A stretch of 64,000 bases of DNA from Roseomonas sp. (GCA_020249285.1 JADCFX010000008.1:143843-207842); one strand, 5' to 3'; shown: positions 20,224-29,965, numbered from the stretch's first letter. Notes: generated by a model not told the origin, from the letters alone. Translations and numbers: made by a program.

Positions 20224-20361
20224 TGTTTTTGGAGGAAGCCTTCGGCCAGCGGACCGGACTGACCGACCAGGGATGGGCGTTGATCGGGCCGCTGTTGCCC
20301 GCTGAGCGCGGGCGCGCGTACCGGCCGGCGCACAGCATACCCTTTGTCCACGAGGTCTAGT
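20224..20361 (+). mobile_element. IS5-family transposase N-terminal remnant
   Basis: The plus-strand frame reads LTDQGWALIGPLLPAERGR followed by AYRPAHS, the start of IS5-type transposases (typically LTDEQWALIEPLLP). It is cut off and runs into a TAG at 20359-20361, exactly abutting the stop codon of gluQ. The rest of the element is missing. It marks the right edge of the phzF island. Confidence 0.7.
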
Positions 20362-21212
20362 CAATTCGCCTCCGCCATCGCCCGCACCTCAGCGGGGCTC
20401 AGCCCCCTCTCCCGCAGCGCCCGCAGGCTTTCCGCGCCATCGCGTTTCGCAAGCCTTCGCCCCGACGCATCCCGCATCAGCGCATGATGCGCATAACGCG
20501 GTTCGGGCCAGCCCATCAGCGCTTGCAACAGCCGATGCAAATCCGTGGCCGGCTTCAGATCATCACCGCGCGTCACCAGCGTAACACCTTGCAGCGCATC
20601 ATCATGCGTGACGCAAAGGTGATAGGATGCCGGCACATCCTTTCGGCCCAGCACCACATCGCCGAAAACCTCTGGCCGACATCTATGCCAGCCCACATTT
20701 TCCTCATGCGCCTGCAATGGCCCGGGCACGGCCTCACAAGCCCTCGCCATGTGCAGGCGCAGCGCATAGGGCTGCCCGGCGGCGATGCGGCGCGCGGCCT
20801 CAGCCCCCGGCAATTCGCGGCAAATCCCCGGATAAAGCGGCCCATCCGGGCCTTGCGGCGCGGCACCGGCGGCGGCCACTTCGCGCGCGATATCGGCGCG
20901 AGTGCAAAAGCAGGGATAGGTCAGGCCGCGCGCCGCCAACCCATCCAAAGCCTTGCGATATTCGGGGAAATGCGCGGATTGTCGGCGTGGCGCTTCATCC
21001 CAATCCAGGCCCAACCAGCGCAAATCTTCCAATAGCGCGGCCTCATATTCCGGGCGGCAGCGCGTGGTATCTATATCCTCGATCCGCAGTAAAAAGCGCC
21101 CACCGGTTGCGCGTGCGCGGCGCCAGGCGAAAAGCGCGGCGCGCGCATGGCCCAGATGCAGGAATCCCGTCGGGCTTGGTGCGAAGCGGGTTATTTCGGG
21201 CGTTGCATCCAT
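20361..21212 (-). CDS. gluQ: Glutamyl-Q tRNA(Asp) synthetase
   Basis: This paralogue of the glutamyl-tRNA synthetase catalytic core attaches glutamate to queuosine in tRNA-Asp. The ATG at 21212 gives 283 residues, matching the family. RFAPSPTGFLHLGHARAALF holds the HIGH-type motif, CFCTRADI with YPGICR forms the zinc site, and RLAKRDGAESLRAL replaces KMSKS. There is no anticodon-binding domain, as expected. It is divergent from the esterase gene with about 50 bp between the starts. An IS5 remnant touches its 3' end without damaging it. Confidence 0.9.
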   Translation of the reverse strand: MDATPEITRFAPSPTGFLHLGHARAALFAWRRARATGGRFLLRIEDIDTTRCRPEYEAALLEDLRWLGLDWDEAPRRQSAHFPEYRKALDGLAARGLTYPCFCTRADIAREVAAAGAAPQGPDGPLYPGICRELPGAEAARRIAAGQPYALRLHMARACEAVPGPLQAHEENVGWHRCRPEVFGDVVLGRKDVPASYHLCVTHDDALQGVTLVTRGDDLKPATDLHRLLQALMGWPEPRYAHHALMRDASGRRLAKRDGAESLRALRERGLSPAEVRAMAEAN

Positions 21213-21265
21213 GGCTTCCGCCGGGTAGCGGGCAGTACACACCTCAGGCAAGGGGAGATTCCCAC

Positions 21266-21934
21266 ATGGCAGCATTGGAAGGCCCGCAATATGGGCCCGC
21301 TTCGGGCGGCAAGCCCGATTCGCTGGTTCTGCTGTTGCATGGCGTCGGCGCCGATGGCTTTGACCTGATTGATCTGGCCCCGGTCTGGGCGGAAGCCCTG
21401 CCCCGCACCCTGTTCATCGCCCCCCATGCGCCCTTTTCCTTCCAAGGAGCCCCTTATGGCCGGCAATGGTTCGACATCATGGACCGCACCCCAGCGCGGA
21501 TGGAGGCTGGGCTGCGCCACGCCGCCGCCATCCTTGGCGACTTTACCCAGGCGAAGCTTAAGGAGCTCGACCTTGGTGGAGACCGTTTGGCGCTGATGGG
21601 CTTCAGCCAGGGGGCCATGGTGGCGCTTTTCGCGGGTCTGCGCGGCGCGGTGCCGGCCCCCGCCTGCATCCTGGCCTATTCCGGCGCACTTTTGGGGCCG
21701 GAAAGCTTCGCCGCCGAACGCACCGCCCGCCCGCCCGTGCTGCTGGTGCATGGCGAAGCAGATGAGGTGGTGCCCGCCATGGCCAGCCGCCAGGCTGCGC
21801 GGCTTTTGCAGGCCGAAGCCGTGCCGCATGAACTGTTGCTGCTGCCTGATCTGGGCCATGGGCTGGATGATGCCGGGTTGGCCGCCGGCACCGAGCTTCT
21901 GGCACGCAGCCTTGGCAAGATGACAGCCGGATGA
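21266..21934 (+). CDS. Phospholipase/carboxylesterase-type alpha/beta hydrolase
   Basis: The 222-residue protein has LLLHGVGADGFDLI (oxyanion hole), LMGFSQGAMVAL with the nucleophilic Ser near residue 115, LVHGEADEVVP with the catalytic Asp and LPDLGHGLDD with the catalytic His, the full triad of the AB_hydrolase_2 family. These cytoplasmic esterases cleave short acyl esters or thioesters. An AAGGGGAG Shine-Dalgarno precedes the ATG. No partner gene suggests a particular substrate. Confidence 0.87.
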   Translation: MAALEGPQYGPASGGKPDSLVLLLHGVGADGFDLIDLAPVWAEALPRTLFIAPHAPFSFQGAPYGRQWFDIMDRTPARMEAGLRHAAAILGDFTQAKLKELDLGGDRLALMGFSQGAMVALFAGLRGAVPAPACILAYSGALLGPESFAAERTARPPVLLVHGEADEVVPAMASRQAARLLQAEAVPHELLLLPDLGHGLDDAGLAAGTELLARSLGKMTAG

Positions 21935-22046
21935 AACCTGCCCTGGGTAGCTTGCGGCGCGGCGCGGCGCATGTCATGAGTTTCGCGAATATGCGGCGGC
22001 GCCACTATATCTGGGGTCCTTCCGCCGGGCAGAGCCCCTGAATGAT

Positions 22047-22649
22047 GTGGCGCCTCGCTGGAAGGAGCGAGGCTTGCCAGATGGCGGTCACTTCGCGGGG
22101 GCGAACGCCTATCCCGCGCTGGTTCTGAATGCGGATTTCCGTCCGCTTTCCTATTTTCCTCTGTCCATTTGGTCATGGCAGGACGCTATCAAGGCTGTCT
22201 TTCTGGACCGTGTTTCCGTGCTGAATGAATATGATGTGGAAGTGCATTCGCCATCTGTGGCGCTGCGCCTGCCCAGCGTGATTGCACTCAAGGAATTCAT
22301 CCCCGCCGCACGGCGCCCTGCCTTCACGCGCTTCAATGTGTTTTTGCGCGATCATTTTGAATGCCAATATTGCGGCGGTGGCTATCCCACGCCGGATTTG
22401 ACCTTTGACCACGTGATCCCGCGTTCCCGCGGTGGGCGCACTTCCTGGGAGAATGTCGTCACCGCCTGCGGACCGTGCAATTTGCGCAAGGGCAATCGCC
22501 TGCCGCGCGAATGCCAGATGATCCCGCGCCAAGCGCCGCGCCAGCCGACAAGCTGGGAACTACAGGAAAATGGACGATCCTTCCCGCCGAATTATTTGCA
22601 CGAAAGCTGGCGGGATTATTTGTATTGGGACAGCGAATTGGAAAACTAA
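22047..22649 (+). CDS. HNH endonuclease
   Basis: The protein, taken from the GTG at 22047, has 200 residues. The HNH module occupies about residues 105-155: FECQYCGG (first CxxC), [20 protein letters not shown] (the D-H-V-x-P and N of the HNH fold) and [11 protein letters not shown] (second CxxC). The N-terminal half, beginning [15 protein letters not shown], is typical of stand-alone chromosomal HNH proteins in alphaproteobacteria. The biological substrate is unknown. It converges on rlmN and overlaps its stop by 4 bp. Confidence 0.85.
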   Translation: MAPRWKERGLPDGGHFAGANAYPALVLNADFRPLSYFPLSIWSWQDAIKAVFLDRVSVLNEYDVEVHSPSVALRLPSVIALKEFIPAARRPAFTRFNVFLRDHFECQYCGGGYPTPDLTFDHVIPRSRGGRTSWENVVTACGPCNLRKGNRLPRECQMIPRQAPRQPTSWELQENGRSFPPNYLHESWRDYLYWDSELEN

Positions 22650-23821
22650 GTTACTGTTTTCCGCTTTCTTTCGCTCTCCGTCTTCAATTGCCCACAGGCC
22701 GCCAGAATATCACGCCCGCGCGGGCGGCGAATGGGGCTGGCATAGCCGGCATCATTCAGAATATCGGCGAAGCGATGAATGGCTTCCGATGTGCTGGTCT
22801 TGTACGGGCTGCCGGGCCAGGGATTGAAAGGAATCAAATTCACCTTCGCGGGCATGCCGCTGATCAACCGCACCAATTCCCGCGCCTCAGCCTCACTGTC
22901 ATTCACGCCGCGCAGCATCACGTATTCAAACGTGATGCGCCGCGCATTGGAAGCACCTGGATAGCGCCGGCAGGCGGCCAGTAGATCCGCGATTGGGTAT
23001 TTGCGATTGAGCGGCACAATCTCATCACGCAATTCATCCGTGACCGCATGCAAGGAAACCGCCAAGCCCACACCAAGCTCCGCGCCGCAGCGGTCCATCA
23101 TCGGCACAACACCAGATGTAGAAAGCGTGATGCGCCGGCGCGAAAGCCCGATGCCTTCATGATCCATCACGATCTTCAGCGCCTTGGCGACATTCTCGTA
23201 ATTATAGAGCGGTTCACCCATGCCCATGACGACGATATTGGAAAGATGGCGCGGCGTGCCATCCTTGGGGCTTGGCCATTCGCCATAGGAATCGCGCGCC
23301 GCAATGAATTGGCCGACGATTTCCGCCGCGCCCAGATTACGCACCAAAGCCTGCGTGCCGGTGTGGCAAAAGCGGCAGGACAGCGTGCAGCCAACTTGCG
23401 TTGAAATGCAGACCGCACCGCGATCCTCATCGGCCGAGGGGATATAGACCGTTTCCACCTGTTGCTGATCACGAAAACGAAACAGCCATTTGCGCGTGCC
23501 GTCCGCGCTATCTTGTTGCGTTGCCACTTCCGGGCGGCCCACCACAAAGCGTTCCGCAAGCTTCATCTGCATGGGCTTCGCGATGGTATTCATGCGGGCG
23601 AAATCGGTCTCACCCTGATGATAAAGCCAATGCCAAAGCTGTTTGGCACGAAAGGGTTTTTCGCCGAGTGCCAGCATTTCCGCGACCAATTCTTCGCGCG
23701 AAAGGCCAACCAGGTCGCGCCGGCCATCGGGCAGCGTCGCGGGTGGCGGGGCAAAGGCCGCCGCTTTCGCCAGAATCCGTGTGCGTTCCGCTTCGTTCAG
23801 GTCAAGGACAGCGCTATTCAT
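22646..23821 (-). CDS. rlmN: 23S rRNA / tRNA adenine-C2 methyltransferase
   Basis: RlmN is a radical SAM enzyme that methylates C2 of A2503 in 23S rRNA and A37 in some tRNAs. I chose the ATG at 23821 because it overlaps the stop of the upstream gene (ATGA); the protein then has 391 residues. The iron-sulfur motif is [11 protein letters not shown] near residue 130, and [13 protein letters not shown] is the SAM-binding GEP segment. Conserved catalytic cysteines are at VGCTLSC and near the C-terminus (AACGQL). Confidence 0.95.
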   Translation of the reverse strand: MNSAVLDLNEAERTRILAKAAAFAPPPATLPDGRRDLVGLSREELVAEMLALGEKPFRAKQLWHWLYHQGETDFARMNTIAKPMQMKLAERFVVGRPEVATQQDSADGTRKWLFRFRDQQQVETVYIPSADEDRGAVCISTQVGCTLSCRFCHTGTQALVRNLGAAEIVGQFIAARDSYGEWPSPKDGTPRHLSNIVVMGMGEPLYNYENVAKALKIVMDHEGIGLSRRRITLSTSGVVPMMDRCGAELGVGLAVSLHAVTDELRDEIVPLNRKYPIADLLAACRRYPGASNARRITFEYVMLRGVNDSEAEARELVRLISGMPAKVNLIPFNPWPGSPYKTSTSEAIHRFADILNDAGYASPIRRPRGRDILAACGQLKTESERKRKTVT

Positions 23822-24339
23822 TTCCGCGCCGGGCATTCACGCGACATCGCGTCATGGGCGGCGGAAAACCCGGCCAGGCTGAATTGGTCATTCGCCGTGC
23901 CGCGCCCGCCCGCGCCGGGGCCGCGTGATGATGCGCGATTGCCGCTGCGCATCGCCGCCACCACAGCCGCGCCATCGCGCGCAAACGCGGAATTGCCGCC
24001 GGTGTAGAAGGGTAGGTTCGTCTGGCCGACGGAAAATGTCACCTCCGCATTGCGCGGATAGGCATAGCCGGCTGAAATCGCCACAGAATCGCGCCCGCCC
24101 GGGCGATGCGTCACTGTCAGCACCACGCCCTCGCGCGGCGGTTCCGTCTTGCTGGCGCGGGTGAAGGCGTAGCAAATCTTCTGGCCATTTTCCTGATGGG
24201 TCGCCGCCGTCCAATCCCGGAAGGTGCCTAGCTGGCGCGGCCCGGATTGCTGGGCAGGCGCCGCCGGGCGCTGCTGCGCCAAGGCAGGCAGGGCGATCAG
24301 GGCCAGGCAAAGCGGCAAAAGACGAATCAAGGCGGTCAT
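23818..24339 (-). CDS. Invasion-associated locus B (IalB)-like periplasmic protein
   Basis: A 173-residue protein with a signal peptide ([19 protein letters not shown]). The mature part, [25 protein letters not shown], has the F-x-D-W-x-A and K-I-C-Y pattern of the IalB family, followed by [10 protein letters not shown] and [15 protein letters not shown]. Such proteins are common in alphaproteobacteria, and their role outside Bartonella is unknown. Its TGA overlaps the start of rlmN. Confidence 0.75.
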   Translation of the reverse strand: MTALIRLLPLCLALIALPALAQQRPAAPAQQSGPRQLGTFRDWTAATHQENGQKICYAFTRASKTEPPREGVVLTVTHRPGGRDSVAISAGYAYPRNAEVTFSVGQTNLPFYTGGNSAFARDGAAVVAAMRSGNRASSRGPGAGGRGTANDQFSLAGFSAAHDAMSRECPARK

Positions 24340-24408
24340 GGCGCCCTAGATACGCAGCCCGGGCGGTAGGGGCAACCACGGGCTGCCCTTTCCTGCCCTT
24401 TGGCACAT

Positions 24409-25221
24409 TCAAGCGGCTAGGAGTATCGGCAGGCTCAGCGCATCCGAAAGTACATCCTGCGTCGCGCTACCAAGAACTAAATTTCGGAGCGGTGAGTGCC
24501 GAACCGCGCCCATCACCAGCATTTCAGCTTCCGTGTCAGACGCCGCAGCCAAAAGCCGTTCCAAGACGCCACCACTGCCCCGCTGTAAGGCCATGAAGCG
24601 CGTCTTGGCGCCATGGCGGGCGAGCAGGTGGGTAAGCTCGATCCCAGATTGCCCGGGGCGCAATGCCTTATCGTCGCTGACCGTGGCGATGATGGTCTCC
24701 GCTGCTCGGCGGATCAGTGGCAAGGCGCCATGGATGGCGCGGATCGCAGCCGGGCTTGCATCCCAGGCTACCAGGATGCGCTGTGGCACGCGGGCCAAAG
24801 GCTGCGCCTGGGGCACAAGCAGAACCGGCCGGCCCGACTCAAAAATCGCTGCATGGTGAAGAATTTGTGCAGCAATGCCCGGCGCGCCGTGCCCTGTCAG
24901 TACCGCCAGATCACTGACGCGCAGGTGATCAGCGAAGACTTCCCCATTGCCATAGGCGAAGCTGGTGCGCTTTCTGGTCTCATGCGCCACACCGCGGCGT
25001 TGCGCGGTGGCGGCGAACGCCTTCACAACACGGTCTTCAAGCAGTTTTGTGGCATCATCCGCCGGCGTGGGCGCGGTCAGCGCCGTATCAAAGGGGAAAA
25101 TCAGCGCCGTTACATGGGCTGAAAAGGCTTCTGCAAATGCCAGCGGCGTTGCCGTGGCGGCTTCCGCCTCTGTGGCTTTGGTGGGATCAAGATGGGTCAG
25201 AATACTGGCGAAAGTCATCAA
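24409..25221 (-). CDS. Universal stress protein, two-domain
   Basis: The 270-residue protein has two tandem Usp-like halves; the second ends MLVMGAVRHSPLRNLVLGSA, the G-x2-G-x9-G-type nucleotide loop of the UspA family, and RILVAWDASPAAIRAIHGAL begins it. Proteins of this kind help cells survive starvation, low oxygen or other stress. A TTGA-N6-TCAA box about 127 bp upstream suggests control by an FNR/FixK-type regulator. It stands alone. Confidence 0.85.
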   Translation of the reverse strand: MMTFASILTHLDPTKATEAEAATATPLAFAEAFSAHVTALIFPFDTALTAPTPADDATKLLEDRVVKAFAATAQRRGVAHETRKRTSFAYGNGEVFADHLRVSDLAVLTGHGAPGIAAQILHHAAIFESGRPVLLVPQAQPLARVPQRILVAWDASPAAIRAIHGALPLIRRAAETIIATVSDDKALRPGQSGIELTHLLARHGAKTRFMALQRGSGGVLERLLAAASDTEAEMLVMGAVRHSPLRNLVLGSATQDVLSDALSLPILLAA

Positions 25222-25347
25222 GGTTTCTCCGGCTGCCGCTCATCTTTCGGGTGACGCACCCGTGATGGCGTTTTGATTGGTTTTGGTGGCAAGCCATAGG
25301 TCGCTGCCACCGCGACAAGTGGTTATCACCGCGCGCGCAAACCAACG

Positions 25348-25361
25348 TTGATCTGGGTCAA
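25348..25361 (-). promoter_or_regulatory. FNR/FixK-type operator upstream of the universal stress protein gene
   Basis: TTGATCTGGGTCAA matches the TTGA-N6-TCAA consensus of FNR/FixK-family regulators and differs from the TTGAT-N4-ATCAA Anr/FNR box at one position. On the minus strand a GATAAC sequence lies about 30 bp downstream and could serve as the -10, placing the box near -41.5, the usual activating position. Confidence 0.6.
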
Positions 25362-25453
25362 GAAAAAATAAAGCTGCCGGAGAAGAACCGTATTGTAACA
25401 AAAGGCGCAGCAGGCATAGCCGCCCACCGCGCCCTTACCATCAGCAAAGGTAA

Positions 25454-26179
25454 TCAGGCCGGCGGCGCCACCGAAAGCCCACGTACCTTATGTTCCGCAA
25501 TGAGGCGCGCCACCAGGCCGGAAGCCTTCGCCTTTTCGACGAAATCCGCCAGGAAAGCGGTGGCGGCGGTATTGCGCTTGGCAGTGCCGATCGCCTGCTG
25601 CACGGCAGTGAATTGGCCATCCAGAATCCGCGCGCCGGGCATCTTTTCAATATCCGAAAGCAGCTTCGGCCGCAGACCCGCCAGCACTTCAAGCTTCTCG
25701 GCCGCGAATTGCTCAAAGGCTGCATCCAGCGTCGCGGAGCGGATCAGCTTCGCCTGATGGATATTGCGTTCCAGCCAAAGATCATAAGCGGCGCGCGCGG
25801 TCACGGCGATGCGATTGCCGGGGCGATCAACATCTTCCATCCTTGTGATGGGGGAACCGGGCGGCACCATATAGGTTGCCTCGATTTCCGCATAAGCCGC
25901 GCTGAAGGCGATTTTTTCCGCGCGCTGCGGTTCAGCGCCGATCAGGCCGATATCCCAAACATTGCTGTCCACCGCATCGGCCAGATCGCCGGGCCGCGCG
26001 AAGGGTACGTAATGCACCGGCACACCAAGCGCATCCGCAATGGCGCGCGCCATGCTCGGCGATACCCCGGCGGGGTCGCCATTTTCCGCGCGGCTCGTCA
26101 CCAGTAGGAAATTCCCCATATTGATGCCGGCGCGCAAAACGCCTGTCGGGGCGAGTTCCGCTTTGATTTGATCCATCAT
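25454..26179 (-). CDS. Family 3 solute-binding-like protein without signal peptide
   Basis: The 241-residue protein resembles periplasmic binding proteins of polar amino acid ABC transporters: GVLRAGINMGNFLLV at the start, GVSPSMARAIADALGVPVHY, and DIGLIGAEPQRAEKIAFSAAY. It starts directly with MMDQIKAELAPTG, so no signal peptide or lipobox is present and the region upstream offers none in frame. It may work in the cytoplasm as an enzyme-like or sensor protein. It is 27 bp downstream of the SDR gene at 26207 and probably in one operon with it. Confidence 0.72.
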   Translation of the reverse strand: MMDQIKAELAPTGVLRAGINMGNFLLVTSRAENGDPAGVSPSMARAIADALGVPVHYVPFARPGDLADAVDSNVWDIGLIGAEPQRAEKIAFSAAYAEIEATYMVPPGSPITRMEDVDRPGNRIAVTARAAYDLWLERNIHQAKLIRSATLDAAFEQFAAEKLEVLAGLRPKLLSDIEKMPGARILDGQFTAVQQAIGTAKRNTAATAFLADFVEKAKASGLVARLIAEHKVRGLSVAPPA

Positions 26180-26206
26180 GATATCTTCCCTTTTCAGTAA
26201 GCTATT

Positions 26207-26974
26207 TCAGCCACGCGCCGCGGTGGCCGCACCGGCGCGGCGATTGATATGGCCACCTCCACCGCAATCCAGCACTGAACCCGTCATGAAGCGGGCGTCA
26301 TCCGAACACAGGAACATCACGCCATTGGCGAAATCCGCCGGCATACCAAGCGCGCCCAGCAGCGACCGCGCGCGGATTGCTTCCGCATAGCCGCCCGGCA
26401 TGGGATTGCCGGCGCTGCCTTCGGCAAAGCCTGGCCGCGCGCTATTCACCCGCACGCCTGATGGCCCGAGTTCCAGCGCAAAGGCACGCGTCAGGTATTC
26501 CAGCGCGCATTTGGAAGCGCCATAGGGCACGCCATTGCCGCGATGCACTTCGGCGGCGGCTGAGGTGACATTGACGATCGAACCGCGCCCAGCCGCGGCC
26601 ATGGCGCGACCAATCCCCTGCATCAGGCGGAAAGGTGCGCGGGTATTCACGCTGATGATCTTGTCCCATTCCGCGCCGGTCACATCCATGAGGGGGATAA
26701 AAGGATAAATGCCGGCATTATTGATTAGCACCTGCGGCGTGCCCTTGCTGGTGACGGCGGCAATCAGCCCATCAATCGCGCCATCATCGGTGAGGTCAGC
26801 AGGGTGCAGCACAACGCGCCCTGGCGGCAAAGCATTGGCGAGTGCGGCAAGTGCGCCGGCATCGCCATCGGTCAGCAGCAATTGCGCGCCTTCCCGCGCA
26901 AAGGCTTCCGCTAGCCCGCGCCCGTAAACCCCAGCAGCGCCGGTAATGACAACCCCTTGACCTGCAAAACGCAT
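26207..26974 (-). CDS. SDR family oxidoreductase
   Basis: The ATG at 26974 (MRFAGQGVVITGAAGVYGRGL) gives 255 residues. The classical SDR features are there: TGAAGVYGRGLAEAFA for NAD(P), INNAGIYPFIPLMD, and the active site with Ser in VNVTSAAAE and YGASK with catalytic Tyr and Lys. LDCGGGGHINRRA closes the protein. The substrate is unknown. It is divergent from the dioxygenase gene at 27160 across about 185 bp. Confidence 0.86.
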   Translation of the reverse strand: MRFAGQGVVITGAAGVYGRGLAEAFAREGAQLLLTDGDAGALAALANALPPGRVVLHPADLTDDGAIDGLIAAVTSKGTPQVLINNAGIYPFIPLMDVTGAEWDKIISVNTRAPFRLMQGIGRAMAAAGRGSIVNVTSAAAEVHRGNGVPYGASKCALEYLTRAFALELGPSGVRVNSARPGFAEGSAGNPMPGGYAEAIRARSLLGALGMPADFANGVMFLCSDDARFMTGSVLDCGGGGHINRRAGAATAARG

Positions 26975-27159
26975 GGCGCTTGCCCCCTTCTCATGCGGCA
27001 GGATGCGCCCTTGCGGGCGGGCCGCCAAGCCTCTGGGCTTGCCGACATCGGCCAAGCGGTGCCAGCATCCCTACCAAGAGACAAAGCCGGGGGAAACGTG
27101 AGGCCAATGCGCGCAAGGCCGCGCGGCGCATGCTCCCCCATACGCAGAAGGGATATGCC

Positions 27160-28059
27160 ATGCTGAACGTGACCAATAATGATTCCGTGCTGGGTGCCAG
27201 CGTCACCGGCGTTGATTTGTCCAAGCCCCTTTCGGATAAGGATTTCGCTGGCATTCTGCGCGCGCTTGGCGAAAGGGGTGTGCTGCGCTTTCCAGGGCAA
27301 TTGCTGGAGCCAGCGGCTTTGCGTGATTTCTCGCTGCGCTTTGGCAGCATCCAAACCACGCTGACCGGCAAGTTCCAGGATGCCAATGTGCCGGAAGTGG
27401 GCATACTTTCGAATATCGTTGAAAACGGGGAGCCGATTGGCCTGGCGGATGCCGGGCAGGATTGGCACACGGATATGTCCTATCGTGACACAATGGGCTT
27501 CGTGAATGTGCTGAACGCGCATCAGGTGCCGCATCGCGATGGCAAGCCGCTGGGCAATACTGTTTTCGCCAATATGCACGCGGCCTATGAAACCTTGGAC
27601 CCCGCGCTGAAGGAAAAGCTCGCCAACGCTACGGCGACGCATGATTTCAACAAATTCTGGGACAATATGTGCAAGCGCCCCGGCAGCACCCGCCCGCCGC
27701 TGACAGTGGAGCAACGCGCCAAGCGCCCGCCTTCTGTGCACCCGGTATTCATGACGCATCCGATCACGGGGCGGAAAGTGCTCTACTGCAATCCTGGCTA
27801 TGCGAGCCGCATCAATGAGCTTTCGGAAGCCGAAAGTGATGTGGTGCTTGAAGCGCTGTTCGCGCATCAATTGGAAGCGCGCTTCCTGCACACCCATGTC
27901 TGGACCGTGGGCGATGTGCTGATTTGGGATAATCTTGGCACGCTGCATAATGCGCTGCCCGATTACGGGCCGAATGAACACCGCCTGATGAAGCGCTGCC
28001 AGGTCATGGCGGACCGCGTGTTCCAATCTGATTTCATCCAGCGCGCGCTGGCAGCCTAA
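27160..28059 (+). CDS. TauD/TfdA-family Fe(II)/2-oxoglutarate dioxygenase
   Basis: The ATG at 27160 with GAAGGG upstream gives 299 residues. DWHTDMSY near residue 104 supplies the H-x-D iron ligands, and WDNLGTLHNALPDY near residue 265 the distal His; a downstream Arg (HRLMKR) would bind 2-oxoglutarate. The start NDSVLGASVTGVDLSKPL is typical for the family. Members hydroxylate sulfonates, aryloxy acids or other carboxylates. With the FAH, Ldh and binding-protein genes that follow at short gaps it forms a catabolic operon of unknown substrate. Confidence 0.87.
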   Translation: MLNVTNNDSVLGASVTGVDLSKPLSDKDFAGILRALGERGVLRFPGQLLEPAALRDFSLRFGSIQTTLTGKFQDANVPEVGILSNIVENGEPIGLADAGQDWHTDMSYRDTMGFVNVLNAHQVPHRDGKPLGNTVFANMHAAYETLDPALKEKLANATATHDFNKFWDNMCKRPGSTRPPLTVEQRAKRPPSVHPVFMTHPITGRKVLYCNPGYASRINELSEAESDVVLEALFAHQLEARFLHTHVWTVGDVLIWDNLGTLHNALPDYGPNEHRLMKRCQVMADRVFQSDFIQRALAA

Positions 28060-28070
28060 GGGGCCTCATC

Positions 28071-28859
28071 ATGCGCTGGATTCGCTTCACCGCCGAAGAC
28101 CGCACCCGCTATGGCCTTCTGGAAGGGGACCGTATTCTGGAAGTGCAGGGAAGCCCTTTCGATGGGTATGAGAAAACATCGCGCAAGCATGATCTTGCCG
28201 CGGTGAAGATCGAAGTGCCGGTGATCCCGCGCACCTTCTACTGTGCCGGGTTGAATTATGTTGAGCATGTCAAGGAAGGCGCGGCAAAGCGCGGTGAAGT
28301 GCCGAATATTCCGACCAAACCCGATATGGGCTACCGCGCCAGCAATGCGCTGATCGCCCATGGGGAAACAGTGATCATCCCCGCCGATGCGACTGAGAAA
28401 ATCCACTATGAAGGCGAGCTTGTCGCGATAGTGGGTAAGAAAGCCAAGAACCTGTCAGAGGCCGAGGCGCTAAGCTGCATCATGGGCTGGACCATCGGCA
28501 ATGATGTGAGTGAACGCTCCTGGCAGAAAAGCGATCGCACCTTCTGGCGTTCCAAGAATACCGATACCTTCAAGCCCATGGGGCCATGGATTGAAACCGA
28601 ATTCGATATGGAACCAGCGCGTACGAATGTGCGGCTGAATGGGGAAATCACCACCACTTTCGAAACCGGCCATATGCTGTTTTCAACCGCGGTCTTCATT
28701 GCGGCGATGACGCGGTATCTGACGCTCTATCCCGGTGATGTGATCTGGATGGGCACGGATGGCGTTTCGCCCGATGTGAAATCCGGCGATGTGGTGGATA
28801 TTGAAATCACGGGAATTGGTCATTTGACCAATCCTTTCCTGCGCGCCAGCGCGTCATAA
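28071..28859 (+). CDS. Fumarylacetoacetate hydrolase family protein
   Basis: The 262-residue protein has the FAH catalytic core: FYCAGLNYVEHVKEGA, then HYEGELVAIVGKKAKNL with the metal-binding E-x-E type residues, GWTIGNDVSERSWQ, and GDVIWMGTDGVSP. Such enzymes cleave C-C bonds of beta-diketones or hydrate/decarboxylate 2-oxo acids with Mg or Mn. It starts 11 bp after the dioxygenase stop and is followed 11 bp later by the Ldh-type gene. Confidence 0.88.
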   Translation: MRWIRFTAEDRTRYGLLEGDRILEVQGSPFDGYEKTSRKHDLAAVKIEVPVIPRTFYCAGLNYVEHVKEGAAKRGEVPNIPTKPDMGYRASNALIAHGETVIIPADATEKIHYEGELVAIVGKKAKNLSEAEALSCIMGWTIGNDVSERSWQKSDRTFWRSKNTDTFKPMGPWIETEFDMEPARTNVRLNGEITTTFETGHMLFSTAVFIAAMTRYLTLYPGDVIWMGTDGVSPDVKSGDVVDIEITGIGHLTNPFLRASAS

Positions 28860-28870
28860 GGGGCAGCACC

Positions 28871-29953
28871 ATGGATGTCGCCGCCGATAAGGTCCACGCG
28901 CAAATTGAAGCCATTCTGCTAACTTGGGGGATGGAGCCCGATCTGGCCGCCACCACCACCGAAGCCATGACGGAAACCGATCTGTTCGGCGTGGATAGCC
29001 ACGGCATTTCCATGCTGATGACCTATGAAAAGCGCTTGCAGGAAGGCAAGCTCAAGATCAATGCGCGGCCCAAAATTGAACGCCGCACCGCTTGCACCGC
29101 GTTGATTGATGCCGGTGCTGGGCTTGGGCATCCGGTTTCCAGCTATGGCATGAATCTGGCTGTGGATATGGCGAAGGAAGCCGGGCTTGGCGTGGTGGGT
29201 GTGCGCAATTCGCATCATTTCGGCGCGGCGGGTGTTTATGCGCGTATCGCGGCGCGGCGTGGCGCGATTGGTTTGGTGACCAGCGCCACGCGCGGCGTGA
29301 CCATGGTGCCAACCCGCGGCGCGAAGCCGGTGCTGGGCACCAATCCCATCGCCTTTGCAGCACCTGCCGGGCGCAATCTACCCTTCGTGCTGGATATGGC
29401 GACTACCACCACGGCGGCGGGCAAGGTGAAAGTTTATGATTTGAATGAACGCGCCATGCCTGCCGGCTGGGTGGTGGATGGTGCGGGCAATCCGATCACA
29501 GATGCCAAGCGCGGCATGAAGATTCTGCATGAAGAACCGGAAGGCGGCTTGTCGCCACTCGGCGGTTCTCCTGAGATGGCAAGCCATAAGGGCTATGGCC
29601 TGGCGATGATGGTGCATATTCTGGGCGGCACTTTGGTGGGTTCTTCCTTCTCCCCCATTCGCAACCGCACGCAAAAACCGAATGATCCCGATGATATCGG
29701 GCATTTCTTCATGGCGATTGACCCTGGCGCCTTCCGCGCACCGGGTGAATTCGAAGCCGATCTGGATGCGGTGATTGATGAATTGCACGCAACCCCAGCG
29801 GCTGATCCCGCAAAGCCCGTGCTGGTGGCGGGCGATCCGGAAGAAGCGGAACGTCAGCGCCGCCTGAAACATGGCATTCCCGTGCCGCCCGCTTTGGATA
29901 AGCATATCCGCGCCATCTGCGCCCGCTCCGGCGCGGCTTATTTGTTGAGCTGA
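28871..29953 (+). CDS. Ldh-family (malate/L-lactate/ureidoglycolate type) dehydrogenase
   Basis: The 360-residue protein shows the Ldh_2 fold: DLFGVDSHGISMLMTYEKRL, GVVGVRNSHHFGAAGVYA with the active-site His, and VLGTNPIAFAAPAG, FVLDMATTTTAAGKV for NAD(P) binding. These enzymes oxidise 2-hydroxy acids or reduce 2-oxo acids in the cytoplasm. It lies third in the 27160-31522 operon and would act on a product of the dioxygenase/FAH steps. Confidence 0.88.
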   Translation: MDVAADKVHAQIEAILLTWGMEPDLAATTTEAMTETDLFGVDSHGISMLMTYEKRLQEGKLKINARPKIERRTACTALIDAGAGLGHPVSSYGMNLAVDMAKEAGLGVVGVRNSHHFGAAGVYARIAARRGAIGLVTSATRGVTMVPTRGAKPVLGTNPIAFAAPAGRNLPFVLDMATTTTAAGKVKVYDLNERAMPAGWVVDGAGNPITDAKRGMKILHEEPEGGLSPLGGSPEMASHKGYGLAMMVHILGGTLVGSSFSPIRNRTQKPNDPDDIGHFFMAIDPGAFRAPGEFEADLDAVIDELHATPAADPAKPVLVAGDPEEAERQRRLKHGIPVPPALDKHIRAICARSGAAYLLS

Positions 29954-29965
29954 GGAAGCACCGCC

